Assembly: GCA_963969365.1 (NCBI GenBank)
Contig: OZ017762.1
Span: 124,001 to 188,000, forward strand
DNA length: 64,000 bases
Direction of reading: 5' to 3'
From: Asterochloris sp. CNOR1
Lineage: Eukaryota; Chlorophyta; Trebouxiophyceae; Trebouxiales; Trebouxiaceae
The position numbers and the translations under genes were made by a program. Position 1 is the stretch's first letter. Each line of letters opens with the position of its first letter. Below, in pieces: positions 1 to 12,500 of this stretch. Below the pieces are notes generated by a model, which was not told the DNA's origin, searched no databases, and saw nothing but the letters and a program-made list of their open reading frames with translations.

Positions 1-3000
1 CAGCGAGCTCAGCTCCAGGGCCGACCTGCTGCGCTGCATACCTCCCCCCGGGCCTTCAGAACAGGGCGGCGGCTGGCGATGCAGCAGCTGCGGCGGATGC
101 TGCTGCTGGGGCTGCTGAAGCTGCTGCTGTGGCTGGAGGCAGCCAGTGTCCACCACGGCAGGAGGCTGGTGCCCAGGCACCTGGAAACGAAGCAAGGCAA
201 TCAGATTTTGGAGGACTAGGCATCTGCAGGGACTGAATCTGCGCTGGGGCTGGAGGTGGCCGGTACCCACCACCACAGGGGCCTAACGCCCAGGCACCTG
301 CAAGCGAAGAAGAAGAAGGAATAGAAGTTGCAAGGCTGCGCATCTGTTGGAGCTGCTGAGCTTGGGCTAGAGCTGGAGGGGGGTGGTGTCCACTGCTGCA
401 GGGAGCCAAGGTTGGGCACCTGCACGGTAGTGATTAGAGATGTGACAAAGGCTGATCTTCACAAGCAGTGCTGAAGGGCCACGAAGCAAGCAAGTCAGGT
501 GGGGACGTGTCTAAGTTTACCACTGCAGGGAGGGCGCCAGCATGGAAGTTGCTCGCATCTGCAGATGTGGCCTGCATTGGCTCCTTCTAGCGTAGTTCCA
601 TGCACAGCACAGCTTCCAAAGCAAGACACCTGTCCTGCCCTGCAAAAGTTGACGACCAGGGCCCTTCATAACAGCTGGCCGTGACCATATGCTGCAAGGA
701 GCTGCTACAAAAGTGATGCGCAGGTACCAGGCAGCCTCAATTCAGCTGATGTCTCAGCCTGCGCACAGGAAGCATTTCGCAGACAGCCATGATGTAGCCA
801 CTTTTACCTTTGGTGCACGCAACAGGACACGCCAATATTTTTTCCCCAGATAGGTCAAGGAGTCAGCTCCTGGTGGCATGCTTTCTTGCCATTTAGTACA
901 GGTTTCATAATCACCGCCCCCTGAGCAACTTCAACTGCCCCTGAGCATGTACGCCATCAGCAAGCCCATACTGCTTAAAGATGAGGCAGCTTGGTCCCTT
1001 GTCGGTGCCTGTAAACTTCCACGGCCTGCTGCTGGACCAGCGGAGGCGGTTGCAGGGACCCTGCTGCTGTGCATTGTGTCTGTTGTGGTGCACCGCACCG
1101 CCCAAAAGTCACCACTGCCCGCTGCTGAGCCATGGGGTGTTGGCTTGGGTCTGGTTGCAGCAAAGTCCAGCAGGCCTCTGATGAAGTGGAGCTAGGGCTA
1201 AGCAATGCCTCACGCTCACCATTGCCGCCTGCTGGGCCATGATGAGTGGCTCCACAGGGCTACAGCTGCAGCAAGCAGCCTGTGCCTGACAAGGCCCACG
1301 CCTAGTGCAACACACCAACCAGAACTCACCACCACCAGCTGCCGAGACAAGGGCGGGCCCATGAGGTCTCTGCCTGGAGGCGCTCAGAACTGCGCCACCC
1401 AAGGCACCACCGCTGCCTGCCACTGGGCCAGCCCCCCTGCGCCACTGCTGGGGACTCTTCCAGCAGCAAATTGCCTGGATGGGGCCACAGTAGCGCACTG
1501 CTTTGTGCTCACCATTGCCTGCTGCTGGGCCATAGGGGGCTGCTGCAGTGGTCCCGCCTGGAGGTGGAGAGGCTGCAGCGACCCAAACAGGGTGTCCCCG
1601 CCAACAGTGGAAGGCACTGTCTGGAACGGGGATGACGGCAGTTGCCTCGAGACCTCAGGTCCTAGTCTCGCAACTGCAGTGTGAACACAGAGCATCAGGT
1701 GATGAGGTGGCATGGTGCCTTGCCTGCCTGTTGAGTGAAAGATTGCTGTCTGGAGTGCCCCCGATCTGGCTGCCTGGAAGTCCCAGGGCCTATCCCTGCA
1801 AGTGCACACGTCAAAATGAGTCCCTTGGTAGACCGATTGTGTGCTGAGTCAAGGGCGCTGTCCGGATGGGCAGAGGGTGCCTGAAGGCCTCAGGGCCCTG
1901 CCCCGTAACTGCACACAACAGCCAGACACTGTCAGAACAATGATTGCGGTGCCCCGAGGCCCAGGCCGCTCCAACTCAACACAGCAGCCGCCTTGAAGCT
2001 GACTCCTACCCTGCAGCTTTGCAGGGTCTTGGCTCGAGCATCCCTCTGCTAATGGCAGCAGCTGCCGCTGCAAGAGATCCATCCAGCCTGCCTGTAGCTG
2101 CATGCCTAACAGCAAACTGAGCACGGTATGGTTGCTTTGGCGGGGCGCCTGCACCATGGCACTAGAAAGTTTGCTGGCATTGGCACTGCTGAACCAAAAG
2201 GCCCGGCTCCTCTGAAGGGGCTGCCATGGCATGCCGCAGGGTGGCGGCTGTCACCTCATCGATCCTTGTCCTGGACCGGCTTGGGCCTTGGGCCTGCCAT
2301 GGTGATGTGATCTGTTGGGAACTGTGCCAGGACATAAAGTGCGCTGGCCACTTGCCCCAATTTGGTGCCATGCTCGGCTCCAGCAGCTTGCTGGCTCGCT
2401 GCTGATGCAGGCTGAGTCCATGGCATCGCAGCCAGGGACAGGCATGTGCGAGGCTTGATGCCCAGTCAGCAAGGGGGTCGCAGTTGGTGCACAACATGTG
2501 CAGCATAAGAGAATGCCTGCCAGGTTCTTGTTGTGCCTGAGCAATGCGTGAATGCATGAGCAGAGCAGCGCAGTGCAACGCAGCCATACATGCTCATGTC
2601 CACATGACCCTTGATCATACGTGCATGTGCTTGGCCAAGGTGAACGCTAGCATGAGCAAGTGTGCGTCTGAAGCGTCTGTGCGGCAGCCTGGGCAGCAGG
2701 TGCCGTGGTGCCAGGCAGGCAGCCTGCGCCTATGAAGCGCTGTGCAGCCAAGCAGCAGTGACTGTGCCCAGCTAAGGCCACAGGCCCAGTACCTGAAGCC
2801 TCTGGTATTCGCGGCAGGGATCCGAGGAACTGGAGGTCCAGCCCTGGCTCTGGCTCTGGCTCCCGCGCCAGCGATGCCAGATCATTGGCGCTGTAAGCAT
2901 TCCTGTGCAGCTGGCGCCGCGCTGATGCTGGAGTGTCCGCAAAGGGATCCACGTCCAGCACATCAAACAGGCCTGCAGGCAGGGGAGGTATCAGCGCAGG

Positions 3001-3114
3001 CAGTGCACATGATTTAATGGGCAAATTTGCCTGCAGACCTGAGTGTCCCAGAGAGTCCAGGTCCAGGGGAGTGTTGAGCAGGTCCTCCAGTGCTGGGTCA
3101 AGAGGGAGGTCCAT
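1..3114 (-). CDS. Gln-rich probable transcription factor, 5' half (runs off left edge)
   Basis: Four exons join in phase on the minus strand: 3039-3114 (first ATG at 3112-3114), 2793-2972, 1513-1673 and 1-180, giving at least 199 residues. The first two exons encode an acidic, Leu/Asp-rich start (DLPLDPALEDLLNTPLDLD, then a LFDVLDVDPFAD stretch) followed by an Arg/Ser patch and a Glu-Pro run. Exons three and four are Gln/Pro-rich (LQPQQQLQQPQQQ) and end in a RSRSALELSS segment at the window edge. Acidic plus Gln-rich regions suit a transcriptional regulator. The HRNAYSANDL and RSRSALE patches faintly recall the Ser-rich segments of plant bZIP factors, but no DNA-binding domain lies inside the window, so the family is a guess. 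It is head-to-head with GARS. Exon junctions rest on phase and splice consensus only. Confidence 0.55.
225..425 (-). repeat. Decayed copies of the 1-180 exon start inside the preceding intron
   Basis: On the minus strand the real exon begins after a TTTCCAG acceptor at 181-187 with GTGCCTGGGCACC. Two further copies of this acceptor plus about 50 nt of exon lie upstream, starting near 300 and near 425. The first reads GTGCCTGGGCGTTAGGCC and so carries a stop in the exon frame; the second has diverged further. They look like pseudo-exons left by local duplication. Confidence 0.6.
1105..1430 (-). repeat. Decayed copies of the 1513-1673 exon end downstream of its donor
   Basis: The exon ends ATGGCCCAGCAGCAGGCAATG before GTGAGC. 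Close copies of this end, donor included, recur further along the intron: near 1205-1245 (ATGGCCCAGCAGGCGGCAATG then GTGAGC), near 1105-1135 and, weaker, near 1400-1430. The remainder of the intron (about 430-1105) has no supported feature. Confidence 0.55.
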
Positions 3115-3301
3115 CACAGCCCTGTCCACCCTGGGGCCTGGTGTCCCCACTCCCAAGCAAAAGCCCTGCCCGGTCGGCCGCGATGGTGTTCAGCAGCCTA
3201 CCGGGTGGCCTTTTCTTCCGGGGTTGTGCCTTATGATGAGCAGACAGGCAGATCTGAGGCTCGAAGAAAGCTAAAGTAATGCAGCAGACAAGACTCGCGG
3301 C
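3115..3301. promoter_or_regulatory. Shared head-to-head promoter region
   Basis: Only 187 bp separate the start codon of the minus-strand regulator gene from the proposed GARS start. Any core promoters and 5' UTRs of both genes must sit here or extend into each other's transcribed region. No clear TATA box is visible. Confidence 0.4.
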
Positions 3302-6300
3302 ATGCTGCCTGCCTGCTCCAGGCATGGCCAGATCAGGTGGCCAGCGCCTGCCAGCAGGAGTGGCGCTCGCTTCAGGTACAGGCTGCTCCTTTGCAGCTGC
3401 CTGCACAATGTAGCAGTCATTGGCAGTGGCGCCCGGGAGCACTCCGTGGCCTGGAAGCTGGCCCAGAGCGATAAGACTGAAGCCATCTACTGCCTGCCTG
3501 GCAATGCTGGCACAGCCCGGGAGCAGAAGTGTAGCAACGTGCCAGCCATAGCTGCTTCGGATCATGCTGAGGTGCTGCTAGTACACCATCCCTGCAATCT
3601 TCCCTCAAATTGAGCCTTGCTGACATTCAGCGCAATGTGTGCAGCGCTGCTTGTAGCCTGGCCCTTGCTGAGTGTGACCACACCACTGCAGAGGCTGGCA
3701 GTGCTGAGAGTGAACGCATTCCTGCAGGCATGGCATCATCAGCATTGCTGTCTGCTGAGCAAGTGATATGCCACTGTAGGTGCTGGCGTGGTGCAAGAAG
3801 CAGTCGATCGACCTCGTAGTGATAGGCCCAGAGGCTCCACTGGTTGCTGGGCTGTCTGATGATCTGAGAGCTGGTGGCTTGCGGTGAGGGCCGGCGATGC
3901 AAGTGCTGCAACACCATGCTGCTACATGTGTGGTCGTGCAGGCTGTCGTGCCCTGTTTGCTGACCATGCTGGCGATCCAACACGCCACGGCATGTATCAA
4001 GGGCTGGTCCTTATTGTGCAAATGATTCAGAGGTCTCCCACAGCAAGCGCTGGGGGCTGACTTCTTTGTAAATTTGCTAGCTCATGCTCAAGGTCTCACT
4101 GAGGGTCTGCACTGATGGCGTCTGCCTGCTATGGTGTCATGCACTGCAATACTGGTGTCTGCCTGCCATGGCATCATGCCTGCCAAGCACGCCGGGGAGC
4201 ATCTGTAGCATTCAGACTTTGCTCAACGATCCTTCTGATGGTTTGCTGAGAAAGGCGGCAGGTGAGGCATAAAAAGGGCACAGGCTTGTAATAAATATTG
4301 TAACCGGCGCTGCTCGCAGTGTTTTTGGGCCCAGCAAGGACGCTGCGCTCCTGGAGGGCTCCAAGATATTCATGAAGGTAGGCCTGGCTAACTTTGAGCA
4401 GCCTGTGACCTGGAAGGCTGCCTGCTGTCTCAAACTCACAAGAGGCTGCGGCTAACTCCTGCATTGTGCCTGGCGTGACCTGCTACTTAGATGAATAATC
4501 ATGTTCATTGACAAGGCAGCCCCCAACAAGCAGGACGCACATTGTCCCGCGGTCCTGGCGACCCCCTGCATATGTTCGAAAACACGCCGCAGCCTGGCTG
4601 CTGTTAACCCAGCCCAAGCCTGCGTGCTACCAGGTGGCAGCCTTCAGTCCCTTGCACCTCGCACATGGGTTTCTTTGCGAGGCGCTGCATGTCTGCTGTT
4701 GCCTGGACAGGCCCTCAGTCAGCAACAATTGGCTGCGCTCTGCCACTCCCTCCTGCAAGGATGAGAGGCACAGCATCCATGCAGCCGCCAATGGCCTCTC
4801 TGTTACCAGCTGCTGCAAGTCACAGGGAGAGTGTGAGCCTGTCGGACTTCTGTGAAAGGGGCTGCATTCCCACAGCGCCCATGCAGTTGATTTCACCACC
4901 TGTAGCAGGGACAACATGTGCCTGCAGGAGTTCTGTAAGAGGCACAGCATCCCCACAGCTGCCCACGCCGTCTTCCACTCAGCGGCTGAGGCCAAGGCCC
5001 ACCTGCAGCAGCAGCAGGCTTACCCAGTGGTCATCAAGGCTGATGGGCTGGCAGGGGGGAAGGGAGTCATCATTGCAGAAGACTTGGAGACAGCCTGCCG
5101 GACAGTCGACAGCATGATCTCAGACGCCCAGTTTGGAGAGGCAGGTTTGCAGATGAGGGTTCTTGCAGAGGGGATTCTTGCACAGGGCGGTGTCTGGATC
5201 TTTTCCTCCTTTTCATTCTTGGGTGGGGACCCTGATGCAACCTCAGAGCGGCAGTTGGCTTGATTGAAGATTTATTGTTGTCCTTTGCATGATCAGCCGG
5301 GATACTGGACTAGCGACCCTGATGCAGCCTCAGGACGGCAGACAGCTTGATTGATCAGTCAGGCTCAGATCTAAGTTGTATGTGCAGCAGTCTGTACCGA
5401 TTCATCTGCTGCAATGGTGGAGGCGTCGCAGGCATATGCATGCCTGAGCAGGGCACTGCAGGGAGGGACTGCAATGACGCTGCCCAGTTAGCCGTGCCCG
5501 GGTCGAGAGGCAGCTTTGTGAGTGCAGCCGTCTGCTGGTGATGCAGTGGGGTCCCGCAGCTTTGAGCTTTAATGGTCTAGTGCTGTCGCTTACCTGGACA
5601 GCTTGGCCAGCTCCTGCTCTCTGCTGCGCAGCTGCAGTGGCCAGCTGTGGTCCAGCATGCCGCAAGTCCTGAACTGCAAGAGGCACTGGCAGATGCAGCA
5701 GCACATCTTGTTCTTTGGGGAGAGCAATGATGCTGCACAGGCTGTGCTGGCTTCTTTGGCGTGTGTGATGGGAGTTGCCATGCAGCGCAGCACATGCTGA
5801 GTCTGGCCGCTGGCCTGCCGTGCTAGCCACAGCAGTGCATGGTGTTGCACTGCCATGCTGCTGCATGCATGTTGTGTCGTCTGGTCTGCCTTGGACGCGC
5901 CACCTTCCAGCTCTTGTCAAATCAGTGGTGCTGCATGCATCGTGCCTGTGCTGGCCTGCTGTTGCCATCACAGCAGCCAGCAACGTGTCTGCTGCGGTCC
6001 TCGGGTGCGCAGGAGCCCCACAGCGGCGCACACGCCGCCTGCACCACACGACATTTTGCTGTATGGGTTGCATGACACAGAGCCCCACATGCTCTGTGCC
6101 CTGCCTACAGACCGCCCCGTGCTGTGATCGGGGCCTGCCCATCACTGTGCATCACTGCTGCCTGCACCGCGGCTTGTGCACCATGGGCATCACATCCTGC
6201 CTGCAGGCAGCACACCGCAGCTATGCGTATCCTGTAGCCTGCAGACCTGTGCCGTTGTCACTCTGCCATCGGTGTGCCACAAAGCCCGACATTGTCCTTG

Positions 6301-9300
6301 CCCTCCCTGCAGGCAGCCGCATAGTGATCGAGGAGTTCCTGCGGGGCGAGGAGGCCTCCTTCTTTGCGCTCGTGGACGGGGTGACCTGCGTGGGGCTGCT
6401 GTCCTCCCAGGTGGGTGGCCGTGCTTTTGTCAGGGCTGACATGCATGCCTGGAAGGGATCACTATCGACATCATCCACAAAAGAGGCTTGCCTTAGCCAG
6501 CACAACAGTGTGTGGGGCTGCCGCTTGTCCAGGTAGCCACCAGGCAAACGGGTTAGGGCCTAATATTGCCAGACGTATCCCAGGGGGCAGGCAAGACTCG
6601 GGTTTGGCTTGCCTTCGTGCAGGAGGGGGCCTGCCTATCGCTTCTGCCTGCCCAGGGTCGTGGCGCGTTAGCTGAAGTGTATGTGTTGAAGGGCAGAGGA
6701 GCCCTGGTGCAACAGGACTCCTCTCTGGCAAAGCAATGCCTGGTGCAACAGGACTCCTCTCTGGCAGAACAATGCCTGGTGCAACAGGGCTCCTCTCTGG
6801 CAGAGCAGAGGAGGCAGGCCCTGCTGGATTGTCAAGCAGATGGAGCTGAAGGTGTTCTGGCAGACACATGCCGGTGACCTTGCGCTTGTGGACGGGCACA
6901 CCTGTCAGAGGCGGCTGCCCTGCGGCTCGAGACCCTGGGGCCCTGCCTGGTGCTTGGCATGGCTGGCCATCTCTTTGGCTAGGCCACAGGCATGCCTGGC
7001 CATCTCAGGCGGCTGAAGCTTGGCCACTTGCTTTGCTGCAGCAGGCCTGCACAAGGCATCTGGGTGGTGGGTCTGGCTGAGTCGATTTCATGTCTGGGAG
7101 CCGCAGCTTGTTGTCTGGCAGCCGCAGGCCTGCTGGCTGCCAAACCCAGCAAGCTTCTTGCATAGCTGGCTTGAGTGAAGCCCAGTGGCTGAATGCAGCC
7201 TGTCATGAGATTTAAGCAGGAGTGCCCTGAAGGCCAGCATGCTGCGCTGCACTCTGTAGGCGTAGGTGTGGGTCAGGGTCTTGCAGGACCACAAGGCTGG
7301 AAGCGAGAGCGGCACAGCCCCCGTCAAAGCCAGTCAGTGTGACCATAGCATGCTCAGCAAGGCAAAATACCCCTAAGGCCCACAAAACTGCAAGCAAAGG
7401 CAGCTCAGTGCCTGATGCGCCAAATTGAGGCCCAAACAGCAAAGGCGACAATGTTGAACTCTCACCTGCCCTGCGCAGGACCATAAGGCTGTGGGCGAGG
7501 GTGACACCGGCCCCAACACGGGGGGCATGGGAGCCTACTCGCCTGCCCCCATAGTCACCCCCGACATGGCGGCCCAGATAATGGAAACCATCGTGCAACC
7601 CACCGCGCAGGGGATGGCAGCCGATGGGCGGCCGTTCTCTGGCGTGCTCTTCTGTGGAGTCATGATCCGGGATGGGAAGGTGGGGCCTGGCCACTCTGTG
7701 CTTGTTGTGTGACGGTGCAGCCCTCCGCACAGGGGAGGGCAGCTGGGGGCTGCCCCTTCTGACACAATGCAGGCTCTCCTTCAGGGGGTCAAATCGTGTT
7801 CTGGGGGCTCAGTTGCCAGGGCTGTCATCACTTGGCTTGTCATCGCACGCACCAACTGCTTGGATGCGTGGCGGCCCCTCCTTGCAGTCTCTGGGGCTGA
7901 ACTCTGTTTCCCACACCTGCCCAGAAGGGAAGCAACCCACTTGCGGGAAACTGCACAACCAAGGCCCACCTCGGGACTCAGCATGCACCGTGCTGACGGT
8001 CGCTCAGAATGCTCATAAGCTGTCGCATGTCCATACAGGCTCTGCTGCTGGAGTTTAATGTGCGCTTCGGGGATCCCGAGTGCCAGGGCCTCATGATGCA
8101 GCTGGAGACGGACCTGCTGGATGTAGTCATGGCCGCCTCAGAGGGGCGCTTGGAGACAGTGCCCCTCAAGTGGTCGTCACAGTCCCATGCGCTGACGGTG
8201 GTGATCGCTGCCAAGGGGTACCCTGGGGCCTCTGAGAAGGGCTGCCAGATTGATGGGCTTGATCAGCAGCTACCTGCCAAGGTGGGACATGCGCTGTGCA
8301 TGCTGCTTGGGCTCCTGCTGTGAAGGCTGCTGCGTTTGTCGCGACATGATTATCCCGACATGGTCAGCAATAGTGTGCTCGTGCCTCGTGCCTCGTGGCA
8401 AAGAGGGAGTTGGCCTCCCTTCAGCGGCACCTGCAAGCACTGTCACTTTGCTGGTCGTCAGATGTGCTGGCAGTGGTGGTTGCCAGAAAGGGAGTATTGA
8501 CTGGGCTGCCACATTGATGAGGTTGACTAGCAGGTATCTGCTGAAAGGGGGTGCTGCCTGAGGTCATGTTGTCAGCGCTACAGATTGACAAAGAGCAGCT
8601 GCCCGCCAAGAAAAGCTTTGCTGCCGCGCTGGCGATGGTCTCCTTTGCCTGGTCCTGGAGGGGGCCTGCCACATTGATAGGCTCCACTCGCTGAGCTGGG
8701 CTACAGTACTGCCATGTGTCTTGCCGTGGGGACTGCTGGGGGAGGTTTCCACCGTGAGGCTACCAGCAAGACCCAGCACATGATTGCTACTGGCCTCAGG
8801 TGATTCGCAGGGGGCTCCACTGCGAGCTGCGTGCCAGGGTGGGTCCTGCAGCTCCGACTCTTGCATTGCCCCCTTTGAAGGGCACCGCCTGCAGAGGCGG
8901 GCCGGACAGACAGCTCCCACCAGAAGGCTGCTCGCATATGCGCACAGCTGATGCTTGATCTTCACCTGAGCTTGTTGCGGCCCGGGCAGCAAAGGGGCAC
9001 CCACAAAGCTTCCTTGCCAAGCAGTGCCAGTGTCGCCAGTAGAGCTACATGGGTCATATTGCGGGACCTTGTTGATGTGATCAGGTCTGCAAGCATTGCT
9101 CAATGCTCAGGAACCTTCTTGTTGATGCCTTTCCCATCCTGTTCATGCCTGCAGCTGTTCCATGGCAGCACCTACATTGGGGAGGACGGCACAGTCAAGT
9201 CTGGCGGCGGCCGTGTGATGTGTGTCACCGCCACAGGCAGCACTTTGCAGGAGGCACAGCAGAAGGCTTATCAGGCAGGTTTTCTTGGCACTTGCCTTTA

Positions 9301-9491
9301 CACCACTTTGTTCAATTCCACAGCCTGCCCCTTGCACAAGGACACTGCACTCAAGTCCTGCAGACTTCAACTTCAAAGCCAAAGTAACTTTGGGACTATC
9401 TGTCTATTTGCAGGCAGTAGATAACATCAATTGGTCTGGAGGATTTGTGAGACGAGATATTGCCTGGCGCGCTCTGTCTACATCCAGCTGA
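3302..9491 (+). CDS. purD: Phosphoribosylamine-glycine ligase (GARS), nine exons
   Basis: Catalyses the second step of de novo purine synthesis: ATP + 5-phosphoribosylamine + glycine to glycinamide ribonucleotide. Exons 3302-3571, 3780-3883, 4320-4377, 4928-5144, 6313-6410, 7479-7679, 8039-8281, 9155-9278 and 9418-9491 join in phase to 462 residues. Landmarks in order: [13 protein letters not shown] (N domain), [14 protein letters not shown], the ATP-grasp glycine-rich loop [55 protein letters not shown], and the C-terminal RRDIAWRAL. The first ~35 residues (Arg/Ser/Cys-rich, few acids) precede the conserved start and could be an organelle transit peptide; plant GARS is plastid-targeted. This is the monofunctional form, not fused to AIRS or GART. 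The donor of exon 1 (GTGCTG) is weak but fits phase. The last junction uses the second of two adjacent CAG acceptors. Confidence 0.95.
4757..4890 (+). repeat. Two decayed copies of GARS exon 4 start in intron 3
   Basis: GARS exon 4 begins GAGTTCTGTAAGAGGCACAG at 4928. Upstream in the same intron, 4842-4890 reads as GACTTCTGTGAAAGGGGCTG followed by a match to the CATTCCCACAGC part, and 4757-4795 repeats GAGAGGCACAGCATCCATGC. Both are imperfect, out of use, and sit in the same order as the exon start. Confidence 0.6.
6704..6808 (+). repeat. 36-bp minisatellite, about three units, in GARS intron 5
   Basis: Units start at 6704, 6740 and 6776 with CTGGTGCAACAGGACTCCTC and continue to AATGC; the copies differ by a few bases and the third is incomplete. 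Confidence 0.85.
8465..8700 (+). repeat. Decayed copies of GARS exon 7 end in intron 7
   Basis: Exon 7 ends with an ATTGATGGGCTTGATCAGC segment and CTGCCAAG before its donor at 8282. The following intron repeats this segment near 8513-8545 (ATTGATGAGGTTGACTAGCA), near 8583-8612 and near 8676-8690, each more diverged and with stops. Confidence 0.55.
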
Positions 9492-9515
9492 ACTCGTACT
9501 GAACTGGGCGTAATC
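9492..9515. other. 24-bp gap between convergent stop codons
   Basis: The GARS TGA ends at 9491 and the opposing TAA occupies 9516-9518, so the two 3' UTRs must overlap or each must run into the other's coding exon. Nothing else fits here. Confidence 0.85.
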
Positions 9516-12500
9516 TTAAACAATGGGGATCTCTAGCGACTGCTCAATGCTCTTGACAAACTCAATGGCTTCCTCCACAGTTGGCTTGGTGACCATCAGC
9601 TCTGCCACCCATGTGGGCATGCCATCAGTGACAGCTGTGCACCGCTGACCAGCCTGCACCAGCGGGCGGGCGTACAGGACGTCTGGGTGTGTCTCCCATT
9701 CCTGTAGGCAGGCAGAGTTGTGTTGAGCTCAGTTGCTGCACTGTGCTGTCTTATGAGCTCAGTTGCTGCACTGTGCTGTATCAGGACAGCTGGCATCTTC
9801 AACAAAAGGGAGTTGCCCCAACATATGTCAATGCCCCATGCCTGGCAGGACATGATGTGCTGAAGCATGCCAAAAAAGCACACATCAGGCCGCTAAAGCC
9901 CTTCAGATGTTCTGCTAGCGTGCCGCATGCTGCCCTACCATCAGACCCGAGGCGCACAACTCAAGTCAGTGGTTGAAGTGCCCTGCTGACCTTGAGGAAG
10001 TCAGTGTTCTGCATGCGGCCAGTTTTGACAGCATTGATGGAGTACTCAGCGATGTGCATCAAGGGGTGCTTGGACACCTGCGGCCTTGCAGGGATGCCAG
10101 CTGTCACTAGCAGGTGCTCCTGCAGGATTGGAAGCAAGGATCATTGCACTGTTTGAAGTGTCAAGACTGCTGGCCAATTAGTGCGACTGGGGTCCAGTAT
10201 TCAGGCTTCAGGGAAGCAGGCAATCGGCCGTTGAGCAATTTGGTGTGGTCAAAAGAGGCCACAAATGCTCAGAGCTACAACTGACCAACTCAGATCACCC
10301 CAGACCCCAAAACTTCAACATCAAGAGTTCGACATCAATGCAAATTATGACATTGACCAACATGGGTATCCCCAGGCTTACCTCCACCATGTCCACTCCC
10401 CAGACGAGCAGGTTGGTGTTGCGCACAGGGCCGCCGCCCATGCGGCAGTTGATCTCTATGAGGCGGGGGCCTCGCGAGGTGTACTTGAGCTCCACGTGAA
10501 ACACACCCTATAGGCAGGAAACAGGAACATGAGCCGTGGACTGAGCCGTTCAAGCTGTCAGATGCTTTTGGGCTGCAGGAGCAAAGCCTGATCTGTGTAG
10601 AGGGGTTCTATTGAGACACGCAGAGGGCAGCTCTGTGCAGGCCGTGAAAGAACATGCAGTCTGTCAGTAGTGTTCATCATGTTGCTGTTAGTATCCTGTT
10701 ACAGGAGGAGGCATTGATGGGGGGGTTTGCACACGCCACAAAGCACTCAAAGCGCATAGCCACTGTCACAGGCACACCTCAGCAAGGCTGTCAGCCAAGC
10801 ACATCGGCGCGCAGGCACTGCACAGCCTGCTATGACCTCAACAGCTGGCCCCTGGCACACCCAGGCACTGCCCTAATCCCTCAATCATCCCTGGTGCTAA
10901 ACCTGGCACACACAGGATATGCACTGCAGACCCACTCAGGCCAACGTGCAACCAACACATGCTGACCATCTGGAAGCCCAGGCCTGCACACACTGGCTGC
11001 CAGCTCTCTCAGCTCCGCTGCCATAGCTAGTGTCATATGCCCATGTCATGCCAACGTCACAAGACTCGCCATGCACTCTTCATCTGGCAGCACAGGCACT
11101 GCAACCTCCAGCCACATCATCCAGCATCCACCTGTCGTGGACAGAATCCAGTGTCTTGACAGGGTCATGATCTGCTCAGTACGGACTAACAACAAGCCAC
11201 AATATGTCCACGCCCATAGTTGTTGCAGCCCATGGCAGCCTATGACTCACCATCTGGAAGCCCAGGCACTGCACAGCCTGCACAGCCAGCTCAATCAGCT
11301 CCTGCTGCTGTTTCATGGGCAGGATGGAGGGGCAGTTGCTGCCTGTCTCGTTGAAGTAGGGCTCCACCGTGGGCCAGTTGTCAGTGATGGCGCCGTACAC
11401 AGCCTGCAGCCCAGTCACATGAATGTTGACATTGCAACTTGGTTGAAGCAGGGCTCCACTGTGGGCCAGCTGTTTGTGAGGGCGTCGTACACAGCCTGCA
11501 CAGCTCATTCACAAGTGGCTTGTCTCTGGGCTTCACTGTGCACCAAGACGCCATAGACAGCCTGCAGCACAGCTCAGAAACGCCCCGCTTTTTGAAGTGG
11601 GGCTCCATGGTGGGCTGTTTGTTTATGATTGCGCCGTTACAGCCTGTATCAGTCTCCATTCAGCAACATGGCAGCCCCAGGCTGGAGCAGGACTCCATTG
11701 AGTTTGGAACAACCCTCACCAAAGCACGCCCTGTAAGGTGCTGTAGATATGATGGCCACTGGCAGTCAACTGGACGCCGTCCTCCCCATGCACAATGAAC
11801 CCCGTAACTGCTCTGAAGCAAGCAGCAAGCAGTCTTTGGCAACCCTGACCAGCCTCTGTGACACAATCACTTCCAGCAAAGGTCTCTGCAAGACTACCTT
11901 AGCTGTCCCAACAAGTCAACTCCATTCCCAGTGCAAGACCTCAGGCCCTTGCCTTGCCCAAGACCTGGCCGACAGACTACACACTGCCTCAGATTACAAG
12001 TCAACCCACCTGCCCCTCGGAGAGTACCAGGTCCACGTCCACCTCAGGCCCATCCAGGTACTCCTCCAGCATCAATGTCATCTTTATCCAGCTGCTTGCA
12101 TTCCCCTGCAGGCAGACAGAAGGATTGAGAAGCAACCTGCGGTGAGGGACTTGGGCAGGCAGAGAAGGGCAGTGGTGCAAATGCATTGCACAGCAACAGG
12201 GCCATCTAGGGTCATGCACTGCACATGTATAATGGAACGACGCAGGCACCTGATGTTTTCATTTCACTGGTCTCCCTCAGAATGACACGATCTTTTGCCC
12301 AACATTCTGCACATCAACAGGGCTTGCCAGCCCCCTGCCACACAGGGGGTGGCTGACCCACTCGCATGCTTGGCGACCTGGGGCCAAGGCAACTGCTTTT
12401 GAGCCCCTGAGCAAAGGTAATCTCCCTGGTGGACAATATATATTCACTGTATGGTTTATAGCCTATATGTTATTGTGCACTGCCAGGAAGCCACAAGCGC

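Noticed and set aside
3112-3156. Earlier start for the left-edge gene at 3156
   Set aside because: That codon is TTG; the first ATG in frame is at 3112-3114.
5402-6145. 247-codon minus-strand frame inside GARS
   Set aside because: It lies in GARS intron 4, is Cys/His/Gln-biased like other chance frames here, and has no motif.
6704-6808. 36-bp repeats as a possible CRISPR or protein repeat
   Set aside because: The units are directly abutting with no spacers and sit in a GARS intron, so this is an ordinary minisatellite.
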